64,000 nt of DNA, from contig NC_083695.1 of assembly GCF_033118175.1 (NCBI RefSeq), forward strand, positions 33,807,607-33,871,606. The letters are read 5' to 3'. The stretch comes from Dama dama. Taxonomy: Eukaryota; Chordata; Mammalia; Artiodactyla; Cervidae. Position 1 is the first letter of the stretch. Each line of letters starts with the position of its first letter. Under the pieces are notes generated by a model. That model was given only the letters and a program-made list of their open reading frames with translations, did not search any database and had not been told where the DNA came from. Below, in pieces: positions 27,149-42,803 of the stretch. Made by a program: the position numbers and the translations under genes.

Positions 27149-28400
27149 TAATGCTCAAAATTCTCCAAGCCAGGTTCAACAGTACGTGAACCGTGAACTT
27201 CAGATGTTCAAGCTGGATTTAGAAAAGGCAGAGGAACCAGAGATCAAATTGCCAACATCCGTTGGATCATCAAAAAAGCAAGAGAGTTCCAGAAAAACAT
27301 CTACTTCTGCTTTATTGACTACACCAAAGCCTTTGACTGTGTGGATCCAAACAAATTGGAAAATTCTTCAAGAGATGGGAATACCAGATCACCTGACCTG
27401 CCTCCTGAGAAATCTGTATGCAGGTCAAGAAGTAACAGATAAAACTGGACATGGAACAACAGACTGGTTCCAAATCAGCAAAGGAGTACAACAAGGCTTT
27501 ATGTTGTCACTCTGCTTATTTAACTTATATGCAGAGTACATCATGCGAAATGCCAGGCTGGATGAAGCACGATCTAGAATCAAGATTGTCAGGAGAAATA
27601 TCAATAACCTCTGATATGCAGATGACACCACCCTTATGTTAGAAAGTGAAGAAGGATTAAAGAGTCTCATGATGAAAGTGAAAGAGGACAGTGAAAAAGT
27701 TGACTTAAAACTCAACATTCAGAAAACTAAGATCATGGCTTCTGGGCCCATCACTTCATGGGAAATAGATGGGGAAACAATGGAAACAGTGACAGATTTT
27801 ATTTTCTTGGACTCCAAAATCACTGCAGATGGTGACTGCAGCCATGAAATTAAAAGATGCTTACTCCTTGGAAGAAAAGTTATAACCAACCTAGACAGCA
27901 TATTAAAAAGCAGAGACATTACTTTTCCAACAAAGGTCCATCTAGTCAAAGCTGTGGTTTTTCCAGGAGTCATGTATGGATGTGAGAGTTGGAATATAAA
28001 GAAAGCTGAGCACTGAAGAATTGATGCTTCTGAACTGTGGTGTTGGAGAAGACTCTTGAGAGTCCCTTGGACTGCAGGGAGATCCAGCCAGTCAATCCTA
28101 AAGGAAATCAGTCCTGAATATTCATTGGAAGGACTGATGCTAAAGCTGAAACTTCATTACTTTGGCCCCCTGATGCGAAGAAACTGATTCATTTGAAAAG
28201 ACCCTGATGCTGGGAAAGATTGAAGGTGGGAGGAGAAGGGGACGACAGAGGATGAGATGGGTGGATGGCATCACCCACTCGATGGACATGAGTTTGAGTG
28301 AGCTCCGGGAGTTGGTTATGGACAGGGAGTCCTGGTGTGCTGCAGTCTGTGGGGTCGCAAAGACTCGGACACGACTGAGAGACTGAATTGAACTGAACTG
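27149..28400 (+). mobile_element. BovB LINE, 5'-truncated, with target-site duplication
   Basis: About 1.25 kb of a BovB (RTE-clade) retrotransposon covering the reverse-transcriptase 3' half and 3' end, closing with repeated GAACTGAACTGAA. Perfect 12-bp direct repeats AATCTTCCCTTG flank it (27137-27148 and 28401-28412). The reading frame is dead: a frame shift near 27345 where two bases are missing relative to other copies, a TGA at 27612-27614 directly before the YADD catalytic motif (27615-27626), and a TGA at 28014-28016. Both stops fit CGA-to-TGA change. The family was acquired horizontally in ruminant ancestors (established). Confidence 0.95.
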
Positions 28401-30346
28401 AATCTTCCCTTGAGTGTACTGTGCCAGCCTGGCTTTATCTACTTTAGTTTTAAAAAAAAAAATTGTTCCTATCTTGGGGAGATGCACTGTAAGCATCTAC
28501 TTCATCTGGTAGATTGGATGAGTGGACTTTGTCTTTAAATGGAAGGACTAAAGGAAAAATATGGTTCTTCTTAGAAAGCTTGGGGAGATTTTGTAGTTAC
28601 AGTGCTCTGTTGTGACATGTTGGTGATTATAGGGAAAAAAGAATCAAATAAGTTGGCCTGGCTCAGCAGTGTCCCCCAATAATGGTGGGAGCCCTGGTGT
28701 CAGGGTCCACTTCAGCTTCAGAAGTAGAGATTACAGAGTGGCTGGTAGCTTTCTGGTTGGCCTTACAGAGATGACCACTATCTCATACTCTAGAGTCCAT
28801 TTGTTCTGGGATTGGATTGAGACTGCTTGTAATGATCAAAGGAATCCGTAATGTAAGATGTTTCTGTAAAAAAAAAAAAAAACAACCCCATAGCCTTATA
28901 AAACAACAGCCAAAAAAAGGGAGTATAGATAACAGCCCATAAGGATTGCTTTTAAATGTGTTTCCCACATGTGCCTGTTGGTTTTTAGTCACCTCTTTCT
29001 ACCTGAAGTATCATTTATATGATGTTACATTTAGACTGCTTAGACTTACTAGACCTGGGTAATAAGTGTTTCCTTCTGCTTATGTCATAAAGTAAAGCCA
29101 ATTAGAAATTTCTGTTTTTAAGATGGCTCAGTGATGCAAATGGGCAGTATTTACTTTAACTGTGTTTTTTCTTCTGCTAAAACTCCTTTTGAAAAGAAAT
29201 CATTCACGTTTGCAGGTAGTAAAACTGTGAAGGGAGGTACGTAGTACAAGGAGCCCCGGATTGCAGTGCTGCGGTCCTCTTTACTTGCTGGCTGTGGAGC
29301 CGTGGCTGTACACATGTGTGAGATTGGGAGGGTGGTGTCTGTATCCTGCATCCACAGGGCTGTTGTGAGGATCCAGTGAGATAATGCTATGAAGATCATC
29401 AGTTCTACAAATCGTCACACAAACACCAAAGGGCTATTTGAAGCACTAATAGGAATGTGGGGCTCATCACATAGTCTTCAGGTCTATGGAAATGTTGGGA
29501 CTAGGAAGTGATTTTACTTGACTTTCATGGATCAGCCTACTTTGAAATTAACACTGTTATATTCTCTTTGCCTCATTAAGACCAAATTATCTTTAATTAG
29601 CTTCACATAAGTATTAGATATTATACCAAATGAAATTTTGTGTCTGCTGCTCAGATTGCTGGGTGGTTAAATCTTACTTACAGATGAGTTATGTGCATGT
29701 GTGTTTTCAAATTAGCAAATCTAAGATAAGTGCACAGTTCAAAATTACAGCATCATTCTAAGTGGAAGCTCATCGACACTGGAGACAGCATGGCTGCTGA
29801 GATGCAGCTGGAGAGCAGGAAGATTACCTTTGTACAGTGAAGGGAGTCAGAGACATGGAGTCGCGTGAGTTGTGTTCCAGTCTGTCCTCAGGAGACCTGG
29901 AGTCTCCCCTGGGTTTGTCTTTATTAGTGTTAACCCTGAATAAAACTTGCCTGCCTTCTGCTCCCAGTGAACTGGTTGGTGCAATATACATATATATGTA
30001 ATCGCTAGCTTCTTGAGGTTACTGTGAGAAAATACCCCAGTTGGTTAATTGTCCAGTTTCATACTGACTATACACAGATTGAAAACTAGGTTGGGAGGAA
30101 GCCCCTTAACCAGAAAGAAACCCCAAGATGGACTCTAAAGAGGACTAGACAGGGATGGAGGAGGAAGGATTGGTGAGACCCCCTCTCCACAAGCCCAGAG
30201 CTGGATTGACAGTCCAAGCAGAGTAACAGGAAGCAGAAGCCTTGCTTCTGACCTGTTATTTCACTAAAATTCTGCTGGTATGATTAACAGTGACCTCCAT
30301 GTAGCAAAGTCTATAAAGGTGCCTTCCATGTTTATGTAAAACTCTA

Positions 30347-30475
30347 GGGACTTCCCTGGCAGACAAGTGGTTAAGTCTCTTAGTTTCCACTGCAGGGGCA
30401 CAAGTTCATCTCTTTTGGAGGAACTAAGATATCCTGTGTGCTGTCCAGTGGTGTGGCAAAAAAAAAAAAAAAAAA
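30347..30475 (+). repeat. CHR-2-type SINE with A-tail
   Basis: GGGACTTCCCTGGCAGACAAG, GTGGTTAAGTCTCTTAGTTT, AACTAAGATATCC, then an 18-base A-run (30458-30475). Confidence 0.8.
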
Positions 30476-30529
30476 GCCTAGTGGACATCTTTCAATCTAC
30501 ACCAAATAACTCCTCTCAGTCATATTTGA

Positions 30530-31560
30530 GTTGTTGAGAATCTTTTTCCTTGAAATGTTCTCATCTTTTGACTTCTGTGATTTCATATTCTCTGTGTTTT
30601 CTATCAGTTCAGTTCTTCCAGATCTTTTGTGCGCTCCTTGGCCTCTCTTCATTACCTCAGAGTTTCTTCAGGCTTTTGTCCTTGGCCCTGTGTTTCCTCA
30701 CTTTGGTTCATAGCTTCTCCTGGGTTCCAAACCCTTAGATATAAGCACCTCCAGGACTCCTCTACTTGACACTTCATAGGCTCCTCAGAGATAATATCCA
30801 AAACAGCTTATGAACCTTAAACTGCTCCCTCCTCCCGAAACAACCACCACCACTGTAGCAAAAACAGAAATCTTAGCAAACAAACAACATCCTGCTTCTC
30901 TTCAGGGATTTCCCATTTCAGCAAATGGCACACCACCAGCTACTCGTTCAGTTCTACAAGCCCTCCTCTGTCCTACTCTCTCATAGGAAGAAATTCCCAA
31001 AAATGCATTGATTGTACATCCTAATATGTATTGTACATCCTCAGTATATCCACAGCCTTCACCAGACCTGCTCAGAGCTGCTATGATAATAAGCTAGTTT
31101 TAATCTTCATACTTTCTCCTCATCCATTTTGCATACTTCAGCATAAATTACTTTTTAAAGCCATAAATCTAATCACAGAATTTTTAGTGTCCACCAGTTA
31201 ACCTTAGGAAAAATCCAAGCCCAAAACACTCTTCTGGATTGGGCTTCTGTTGACCCCTTTGCACATCACCATCCCTGTCACACTATATGAGGTTATAAAG
31301 AGGTTATATCAAACTTCTTTCCTCTTCTTAAATGTCCCCATGTTCATCCCCGTGTTCTCCTGTCACTCTGCACATGCTGCTCTCTCCCACCCTGCCCGCC
31401 TCTGCTCCCCTCTGATCTCACTCATCCTTTGGGTGTCTTTTTAGGAAGGCCTTCCTCTAACCTCCTGCTAGACTTGCCCACATCTCCAAGCCAGCCAACC
31501 CTAATTCTTGTCTAATGGTTGTCTTTCCTCTGGACCATGTGATCTATAATGTCTGTCCTT
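30530..31560 (+). repeat. L2 LINE remnant
   Basis: L2 reverse-transcriptase-like phrases in order: a VLGP-coding patch near 30680, GATATAAGCACCTCCAGGACT, AAACTGCTCCCTCCTCC, and the end-type phrase GGAAGGCCTTCCTCTAACC near 31445. Frames are broken throughout. Confidence 0.55.
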
Positions 31561-32230
31561 TTCCTCATCATGTCTTCAATGGACAGGTAGTTGGTCAGAT
31601 AACTGATCTGAGGGACCCAGTGTCTTGAGTCTTTCATAGTTTTTCCATTGCTGCTGTAACAAATTACCACAAAACTGTAGACAGAATTCAGTGCCTTGCA
31701 TATGCAGGACCGATTTCCCCATTTCTTGCTGTCACTTACTCAGCATTCCCTGCTCCTAATGGACGCCTGTGTTCCTTGGCTTATGTGCCTCCCCACCCCG
31801 CACTGGGTGCAGTCCTTCTCCTGTTCTGAACCTCTCCTCCTCCTTTTGTCTCATGTTACTGACCAAGCTGGAGGATTCTCTGCTTTTAAGTACTTGGGAT
31901 TAGATTGGAATAATTACACAGATAATTCAGGATAATCTCCCATCTCAAGGCCTGTACCCTTGGTCACATCTGCAAAGCGCCTTTTGCCATGTCAAGTAAT
32001 ATATTTGTATGTTTTAGGGATTACAGATAGACATATTTGGAGGGCATTGTTCAGTCTACTACAGAGCTCGTGGTTTTTTCCTTCCATAATACTTTACTCA
32101 AAAATCACTTCTACTGACTTGTGGTCTCATTGGTACTTGTTTAATTTTAAACAGTACTCCTTTCGTTTTGCTGGGTAAAACTGTTGTAAGTTATCAAATG
32201 TGCTTAAAATGTGCTGGTATAAGAATGAAT

Positions 32231-32238
32231 GAGAGAGA

Positions 32239-32268
<30 letters not shown>
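32231..32268. repeat. (GA)(GT)n microsatellite
   Basis: GAGAGAGA followed by about 11 GT units and ATGTATGT. Confidence 0.95.
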
Positions 32269-32269
<1 letters not shown>

Positions 32270-34029
32270 AACCACCATGAATTGTGTCAGCAGAGAGAAC
32301 CCAAATTTTAGAGGGGATTGTTGAGTTTACAGAATGGCTAAAATGGGAGGTAAGGAATTGAATTATCAATAGCATTGCTGTCCTTTCTCTAATTACTGTA
32401 GATTATGTACTAGTGTATCAAGACTCAGTCACAGTCTTTTGTGTAAAGTTGGCCGTGAGAAAATAAAAATGGAAACGTTTCTTCATCCCTCAGCATCCTT
32501 TACAGAATCATAGAAATTTAGAGCTGGAAGGGATCTATGGCCAATTCTCTTGAGCTAAATAAAGGTAAGATTGCTGCCTAAAGGAAAGATAGACTGAAGA
32601 TTTTAGAATTTGACAGGGTAGCTTAAATGGTAGTAGTTGCAATATAATATTACTTAAAAGTGAGAGGAAGCAATAAGAAGAAGAATATTCCTTGCTCTTG
32701 ATTGAAAGTGGCTGAAATCCATTAACTTTCAAAAGTATAATTAATTATTAAAAATTATTTTTTATAGGATGTCTGAGAAAAAAGTAGTGAGCTATAATAT
32801 GATGTGAATTACCTTAGTTGCTGGATATTAAGCTACAAAGTACAAAAGCAGATTTTAATGTAGAGAAAAATTTAGTGCATGAAATTGAGGTCATATGTGC
32901 TAGTGATGTATGACTTACAGGAAGTAATAAAAAGGAAGAAAAAAGAGAAGTAAATGGTATACTTTTAAGCTGATGGGACCCATTTTAAGGGTGGAATTTA
33001 AATTGCTGTTCTTTAAAACTTCAGTTTTTACCCCCCTGTGTAAGTGGGGGTGGGAAAACCCTGATCTTAGTAGACCTTCCCCTCCCTCTTCAGAGTATAC
33101 TTCTTAAAGTCAAAAAGCAAGCTGTCTTTGTTTGCTATTCCTGAGCAGAAAGAGGTGATTGATACCATTTTTATATATATAAACCTGCCCCCCACCCCAA
33201 CATTCATTTGAATGAGAGAAGCCCTTGTAAAAGAAAAGTGTCATAGGTTAAATGCATCTGCCTGGGTGTCTACTGCCTGAGGTCATAATCCTATGACAAC
33301 ATTTTATTTGCTCAACATCTTAAATACAGATGTTTAGGTTTTTGGTTTTGTTTTTTTTTTTAAATTCAGGAATAGTTTGCTTTTATTAACAGTATTGATG
33401 ATTGATTTTGAATGTTTTTACTTCAAAAAGCCAAATCTCCTGGTGGGTGGAATTTTATGAAGCACCTGTTAAGCTTTAGGGAGGAGGACCTTTTTGGCAG
33501 CAACCCAAAATACATATTTAAACAATGAGCCTGCCAAAGTCAGGAAATTATAAAACAGTTTTGAAATTGCAGAATCTGCTTTTTTTTTTTTTTTTATTAC
33601 CCCTCAGGTTTCTTTTGCAGCTTGGTTATAAAGTTCTTTCACATGGGATTTACTAACATCCGTACTATTTTAAGACCAGATTTAGAAAACTAAAATCAAA
33701 ATTGGAGGTCTCAGGTTTATGTGATAAAAGACCATCAGATTTTAAACTTCCAGTGTCTGGACTCTCACTCCCCAAACCTTTCAGAAAGATCTATTACTCA
33801 GTGTAGCCTGGCTGACTTTCTTAAGTGGTGCTATCCCTTGGGGTCTCCAGTTTTCCTGTGTGAGGTGAGAGCTGCTAGATGAAAAGTATGTCCAAAACAG
33901 GGTAGAAAAGCTGAACTCTCAGAAAAATGTGAGATGCTTGCTAAGGGTATGCTTCTTGGCATGTTCTGTGTAGCCTGGACTTTGCAACTTCTTAACTCCC
34001 CAATTCACTGTTTCTATTCCTGCTTACAG

Positions 34030-34240
34030 AGCTTCCCAGGTGACTCAGTGGTAAAGAATCCGCCTGCCAAGCAGGAGACCTGGGTTCGATTCCTGGGTTG
34101 GAAAGATCACCTGGAGAAGGAAATGGCAACCCACTCCAGTATTCTTGCCTGGAAAATCCCATGGACAGAGGAGACTGGTGAGCTACAGTCAGTGGGGTCA
34201 CAAAGAGCCAGATGTGACTTAACGACTTAAACAACTCCCA
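34030..34240 (+). repeat. Bov-tA SINE (plus strand)
   Basis: Full-length plus copy: GCTTCCCAGGTGACTCAGTG at the tRNA end, AAGGAAATGGCAACCCACTC, ending near CGACTTAAACAAC. Flanked by CTTACAG direct repeats (34023-34029 and 34241-34247). Confidence 0.93.
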
Positions 34241-34850
34241 CTTACAGGTTTTAAGTTCAGGAACCCAGGGGCAAGATGGCAATAGTGTCTTCTTTGTATA
34301 TCCCAGCAATGGGATATTCTTTGTATACTACTGAGTTTTTTTCTTTTTTTTGCATTTGTTCATTGTATTATGTTAAACAGCGTCAGATTTTTATTTAGTT
34401 AACTGTTGTTTTATGTTTTATGATTTCATTACACGCAGAAAGTAGGAATCATTTGAACTTCAGCACTCTCCTCACAGGCCAGCAGGCCAGAAAGCTTTGG
34501 GGTAGATGGTGGTTGATGAAGAGGGCAAGGGCAAGAGATTTAACAGGAGGCACAGGTATGAGAACGTGATCTGAGCATACGTTATCTTCAAGTTCTCCAG
34601 GACTTGTGATTAGAACTGGTATACATTTTCCAAGTTTCTCTTAGGGAAAACACTTTACAGTCACTCTGTCACATATCGATGCTAGGGGGAAGGGCAGAAG
34701 GGGAAATATAATTTGGACTCTTCGATTCTTTTGTATTTTCATGTTCCTGAGGTTCTTTGGCTGACATCATCACTATCTATTAAATATTAGGGAGTTTAAA
34801 AAATTGAAGGCACCATTCCCATAAAGCAGTTTGTTTTTTTATTCTTATAG

Positions 34851-34966
34851 GACACCCATCCTGTTTGAAATTTTGTCCTGAATTAACAACAAATGTAAAG
34901 GCCTTAAGGTGGCAGTGCATTGAATGCAAGACATGCAGTGCATGTCGAATCCAAGGCAAAAATGCG
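34851..34966 (+). CDS. KAT6B: KAT6B coding exon: end of PHD1 and start of PHD2
   Basis: The exon is 116 nt. The AG at 34849-34850 is preceded by a T-rich tract, and the donor GTAAGT is at 34967. The first two bases complete the Gly split from 24447, followed by 38 codons (about residues 245-282), ending in phase 0. It supplies the HPSC motif (His and Cys ligands of PHD1), the WQCIEC ligands, and the TCSAC pair that opens PHD2. The two fingers share one folded unit, the double PHD finger, so a single exon bridging both is expected. The frame is fully open with no lesions. Confidence 0.97.
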
Positions 34967-40754
<5,788 letters not shown>

Positions 40755-41686
40755 GTCTGTAACCAGTGATGAAGGATCCATGAATGCATTCACAGGAAGG
40801 GGGTCACCTGGTAGGGGTCAAAAGACTAAAGTCTGTACCACACCTTCATCCGGTCATGCTGCATCTGGGAAGGACTCAAGCAGCAGATTGGCTGTTACAG
40901 ACCCCACTCGGCCTGGTGCCACCACCAAAATCACCACCACCTCCACCTACATTTCTGCCTCTACACTTAAAGTTAACAAGAAAACCAAAGGGCTCATTGA
41001 TGGCCTTACTAAGTTTTTTACACCATCACCTGATGGTCGCAGATCACGAGGTGAAATAATAGACTTTTCAAAGCACTATCGTCCAAGGAAAAAGGTCTCT
41101 CAGAAACAGTCATGCACTTCTCATGTGTTGGCTCCAGGTACCACACAAAAGCTAAAACCTCCACTTTCTTCACTCCCACCTCCAACCCCCATCTCTGGTC
41201 AGAGCCCCAGCTCACAAAAGTCCAGCACTTCTGTTTCTTCTACCTCTCCCCAGAGTTCTTCCAGCCAGTCCAGCGTGCCCTCCTTTAGCAGTCTTACTAA
41301 TAACAGCCAGCTGAAGGCACTCTTTGACGGACTCTCTCATATCTATACCACTCAGGGACAGTCTCGCCAAAAGGGACACCCAAGTTATGCACCACCTAAA
41401 CGTATGCGTCGTAAAACCGAATTCCCTCTCACAGCAAAATCTAAAGCCCATTTCTTTGGAAAAAGAGATATTAGAAGTAGGTTTATTTCTCACTCCTCCT
41501 CCTCTAGCTGGGGGATGGCTAGAGGACGTATTTTTAAAGCAATTGCTCACTTCAAGCGAACAACTTTCCTTAAAAAGCACAGGATGCTAGGCAGGTTAAA
41601 ATATAAAGTGACCCCTCAGATGGGGACCCCCTCACCAGGGAAGGGGAGCTTGACAGACGGAAGGATTAAACCTGATCAGGATGATG
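40755..41686 (+). CDS. KAT6B: KAT6B large regulatory exon with alternative donors
   Basis: The exon is 932 nt, from TGCCTAG to terminal donor GTAAGC at 41687. The first base completes Leu, then 310 codons (about residues 355-664), and the last base starts an Asp codon. This block identifies KAT6B, because KAT6A lacks it. It has a Thr-rich stretch (TTKITTTSTY), a paired LIDGLTKFF motif and a related LKALFDGLSHIY motif, a long Ser/Pro-rich segment, and a basic C-terminal part (KRMRRK, FKRTTFLKKHR, GRLKYK). In human MORF this lies in the region (about 361-717, recalled) reported to repress acetyltransferase activity. Internal GT donors at 40811 and 41138 share the phase of the terminal donor, so three in-frame products are possible. 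Confidence 0.97.
40811..40816 (+). promoter_or_regulatory. KAT6B: Candidate internal 5' splice site (short isoform)
   Basis: CCTG|GTAGGG sits 56 nt into the large exon, one base into a Gly codon. Joining to the next exon at 42682 gives G|AT (Asp) and keeps the frame while removing 876 nt (292 codons). The known human KAT6B isoforms of 2073 and 1781 residues (recalled) differ by exactly 292, which supports this site. It scores less well by eye than the terminal GTAAGC. Confidence 0.8.
41138..41143 (+). promoter_or_regulatory. KAT6B: Candidate internal 5' splice site (middle isoform)
   Basis: CCAG|GTACCA occurs 383 nt into the large exon, in the same phase as the terminal donor. Its use removes 549 nt (183 codons). 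Human isoforms of 2073 and 1890 residues (recalled) differ by 183, so this is the likely middle-isoform donor. Identification rests on that arithmetic and on codon phase. Confidence 0.78.
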
Positions 41687-41955
41687 GTAAGCAAAAGGTC
41701 AAAGCTCCAACCAAACCTGCGTCCCGTCCCTTTCTCCCCAACCCCCGGAAAAAAAAAAAGAATCAATCAATTCCTATTTGTCACATAGGTCTTAGCTATT
41801 TCTCTTGTTCTCAACTTCACTTTCATACAGAAGCAGTGAAACTTTGACCTTTTCCTAATGCTGACTAAACCTCCAAAACATTATTTTTTCAACTAATACT
41901 CTCCCACTTTTATGATTTACTTCCGTTTGTAGTGACACTAGGACCCCCCCAGATG

Positions 41956-42093
41956 CCGTCATAGCGTTGCTTGTGGCTCTGTGGTCCCGCATGAACAGCC
42001 ACTGTCCCGCTTCCGCCACACTGCTCCCCGCGCCGCCTCTCCAGCCGCAGCGCTGCGGCCACGTGCTGTGCGCGCTTCCAGCAGGGGGCGCCG
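41956..42093. promoter_or_regulatory. Intronic CpG-rich patch
   Basis: I count 16 CpG dinucleotides in about 137 bp, against CpG-poor flanks for kilobases on either side. The patch is too short to be a standard CpG island and has no TATA or initiator context that I can defend. It ends in a CTCF-like motif. Its position 270-410 bp downstream of the alternatively spliced exon makes a regulatory role plausible, but that is inference. Confidence 0.6.
42078..42093 (+). promoter_or_regulatory. CTCF-like binding motif
   Basis: CCAGCAGGGGGCGCCG matches the core CTCF consensus (CCASYAGRKGGCRS) at every position on the + strand. It contains CpGs, so binding could be methylation-sensitive. It lies 392 bp downstream of the terminal donor of the alternative exon. 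Occupancy cannot be judged from sequence. Confidence 0.72.
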
Positions 42094-42681
42094 GCTCTCC
42101 TTTCCCTCTGTCCATTGCTTTCTCGTAACAAAGTTCATCCTGCTTCCTTCTCGGCAAAGCCTGATCTGTGATTCTGTGAAGTGTGCTTTTTGGATGTGAG
42201 TGTGTCTGTGTGTGTATTCACCTCAGGGAGAAACTGATTTCATGATTTCATTTAACAAATTGGCCCGTTACATTTGCTATCCTTTATATAAAACAAAAGC
42301 CAAGATAAGTGTCATTGGGACAGAATGATAGATTTTATTGTCTCCAACATGATCATGGGAATTCTATACCTAGACATTGATATGCCTTCTAATCTTGGTT
42401 GAAAACTTTGATTTTGCTTTGTATTGCTCTTACTTTCCCGTGTTTGTTTACTGAAGCTATAAGAAGATGACAGTGATAGTTCAAATAATTTGGGTACGGC
42501 AGGGAAAAGGTACTGCTGGATCTATGAGTAGTGCTTAGATGTTAAAGCTTATAAAGCTTTTAAAAAAAAATAAAATTCCCTATTTGCCCACTGTGCTAAT
42601 TTGGTACCATTTTGGTAATTATATGGTGGTTATTCATGATGCAAGTCAGTAAATACACTTTCTGCTGGTTTTAAATGACAG

Positions 42682-42803
42682 ATACGGAAATCAAAATAAG
42701 CATCAAACAGGAAAGTACAGATATAAATGTGATTGGAAACAAGGATACCGTTACTGAAGAGGATTTGGATGTTTTCAAGCAGGCCCAGGAACTGTCTTGG
42801 GAG
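42682..42803 (+). CDS. KAT6B: KAT6B coding exon: acidic linker before the MYST domain
   Basis: The exon is 122 nt, from AATGACAG to donor GTAAGG at 42804. Two bases complete Asp, then 40 codons (about residues 666-705), ending in phase 0 with Trp-Glu. The peptide is acidic (TEEDLDVF) and contains a SUMO-consensus-like IKQE. Every candidate donor of the upstream exon joins here in frame and makes the junction Asp. No lesion is seen. Confidence 0.96.

Larger units (their letters stand above)
41687..42681 (+). other. KAT6B: KAT6B intron of 995 bp after the alternative exon
   Basis: The intron has phase 1 borders, GTAAGC and AATGACAG. The frame of the upstream exon stays open for 53 codons into the intron, to a stop at 41845-41847, and includes a Lys-rich PRKKKKN run. 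The middle holds a CpG-rich patch with a CTCF-like motif. A short TG-rich run (42188-42216) follows, and an AATAAA-like hexamer lies near 42568. No transposon is evident. Confidence 0.9.

Noticed and set aside
27186..28016. Open frames with reverse-transcriptase similarity
   Set aside because: They are pieces of a dead BovB LINE, with a frame shift and two stops; not a functional host gene.
41956..42093. CpG patch as an internal promoter
   Set aside because: Too short for a CpG island, no clear start-site elements; kept only as a regulatory candidate through the CTCF motif.
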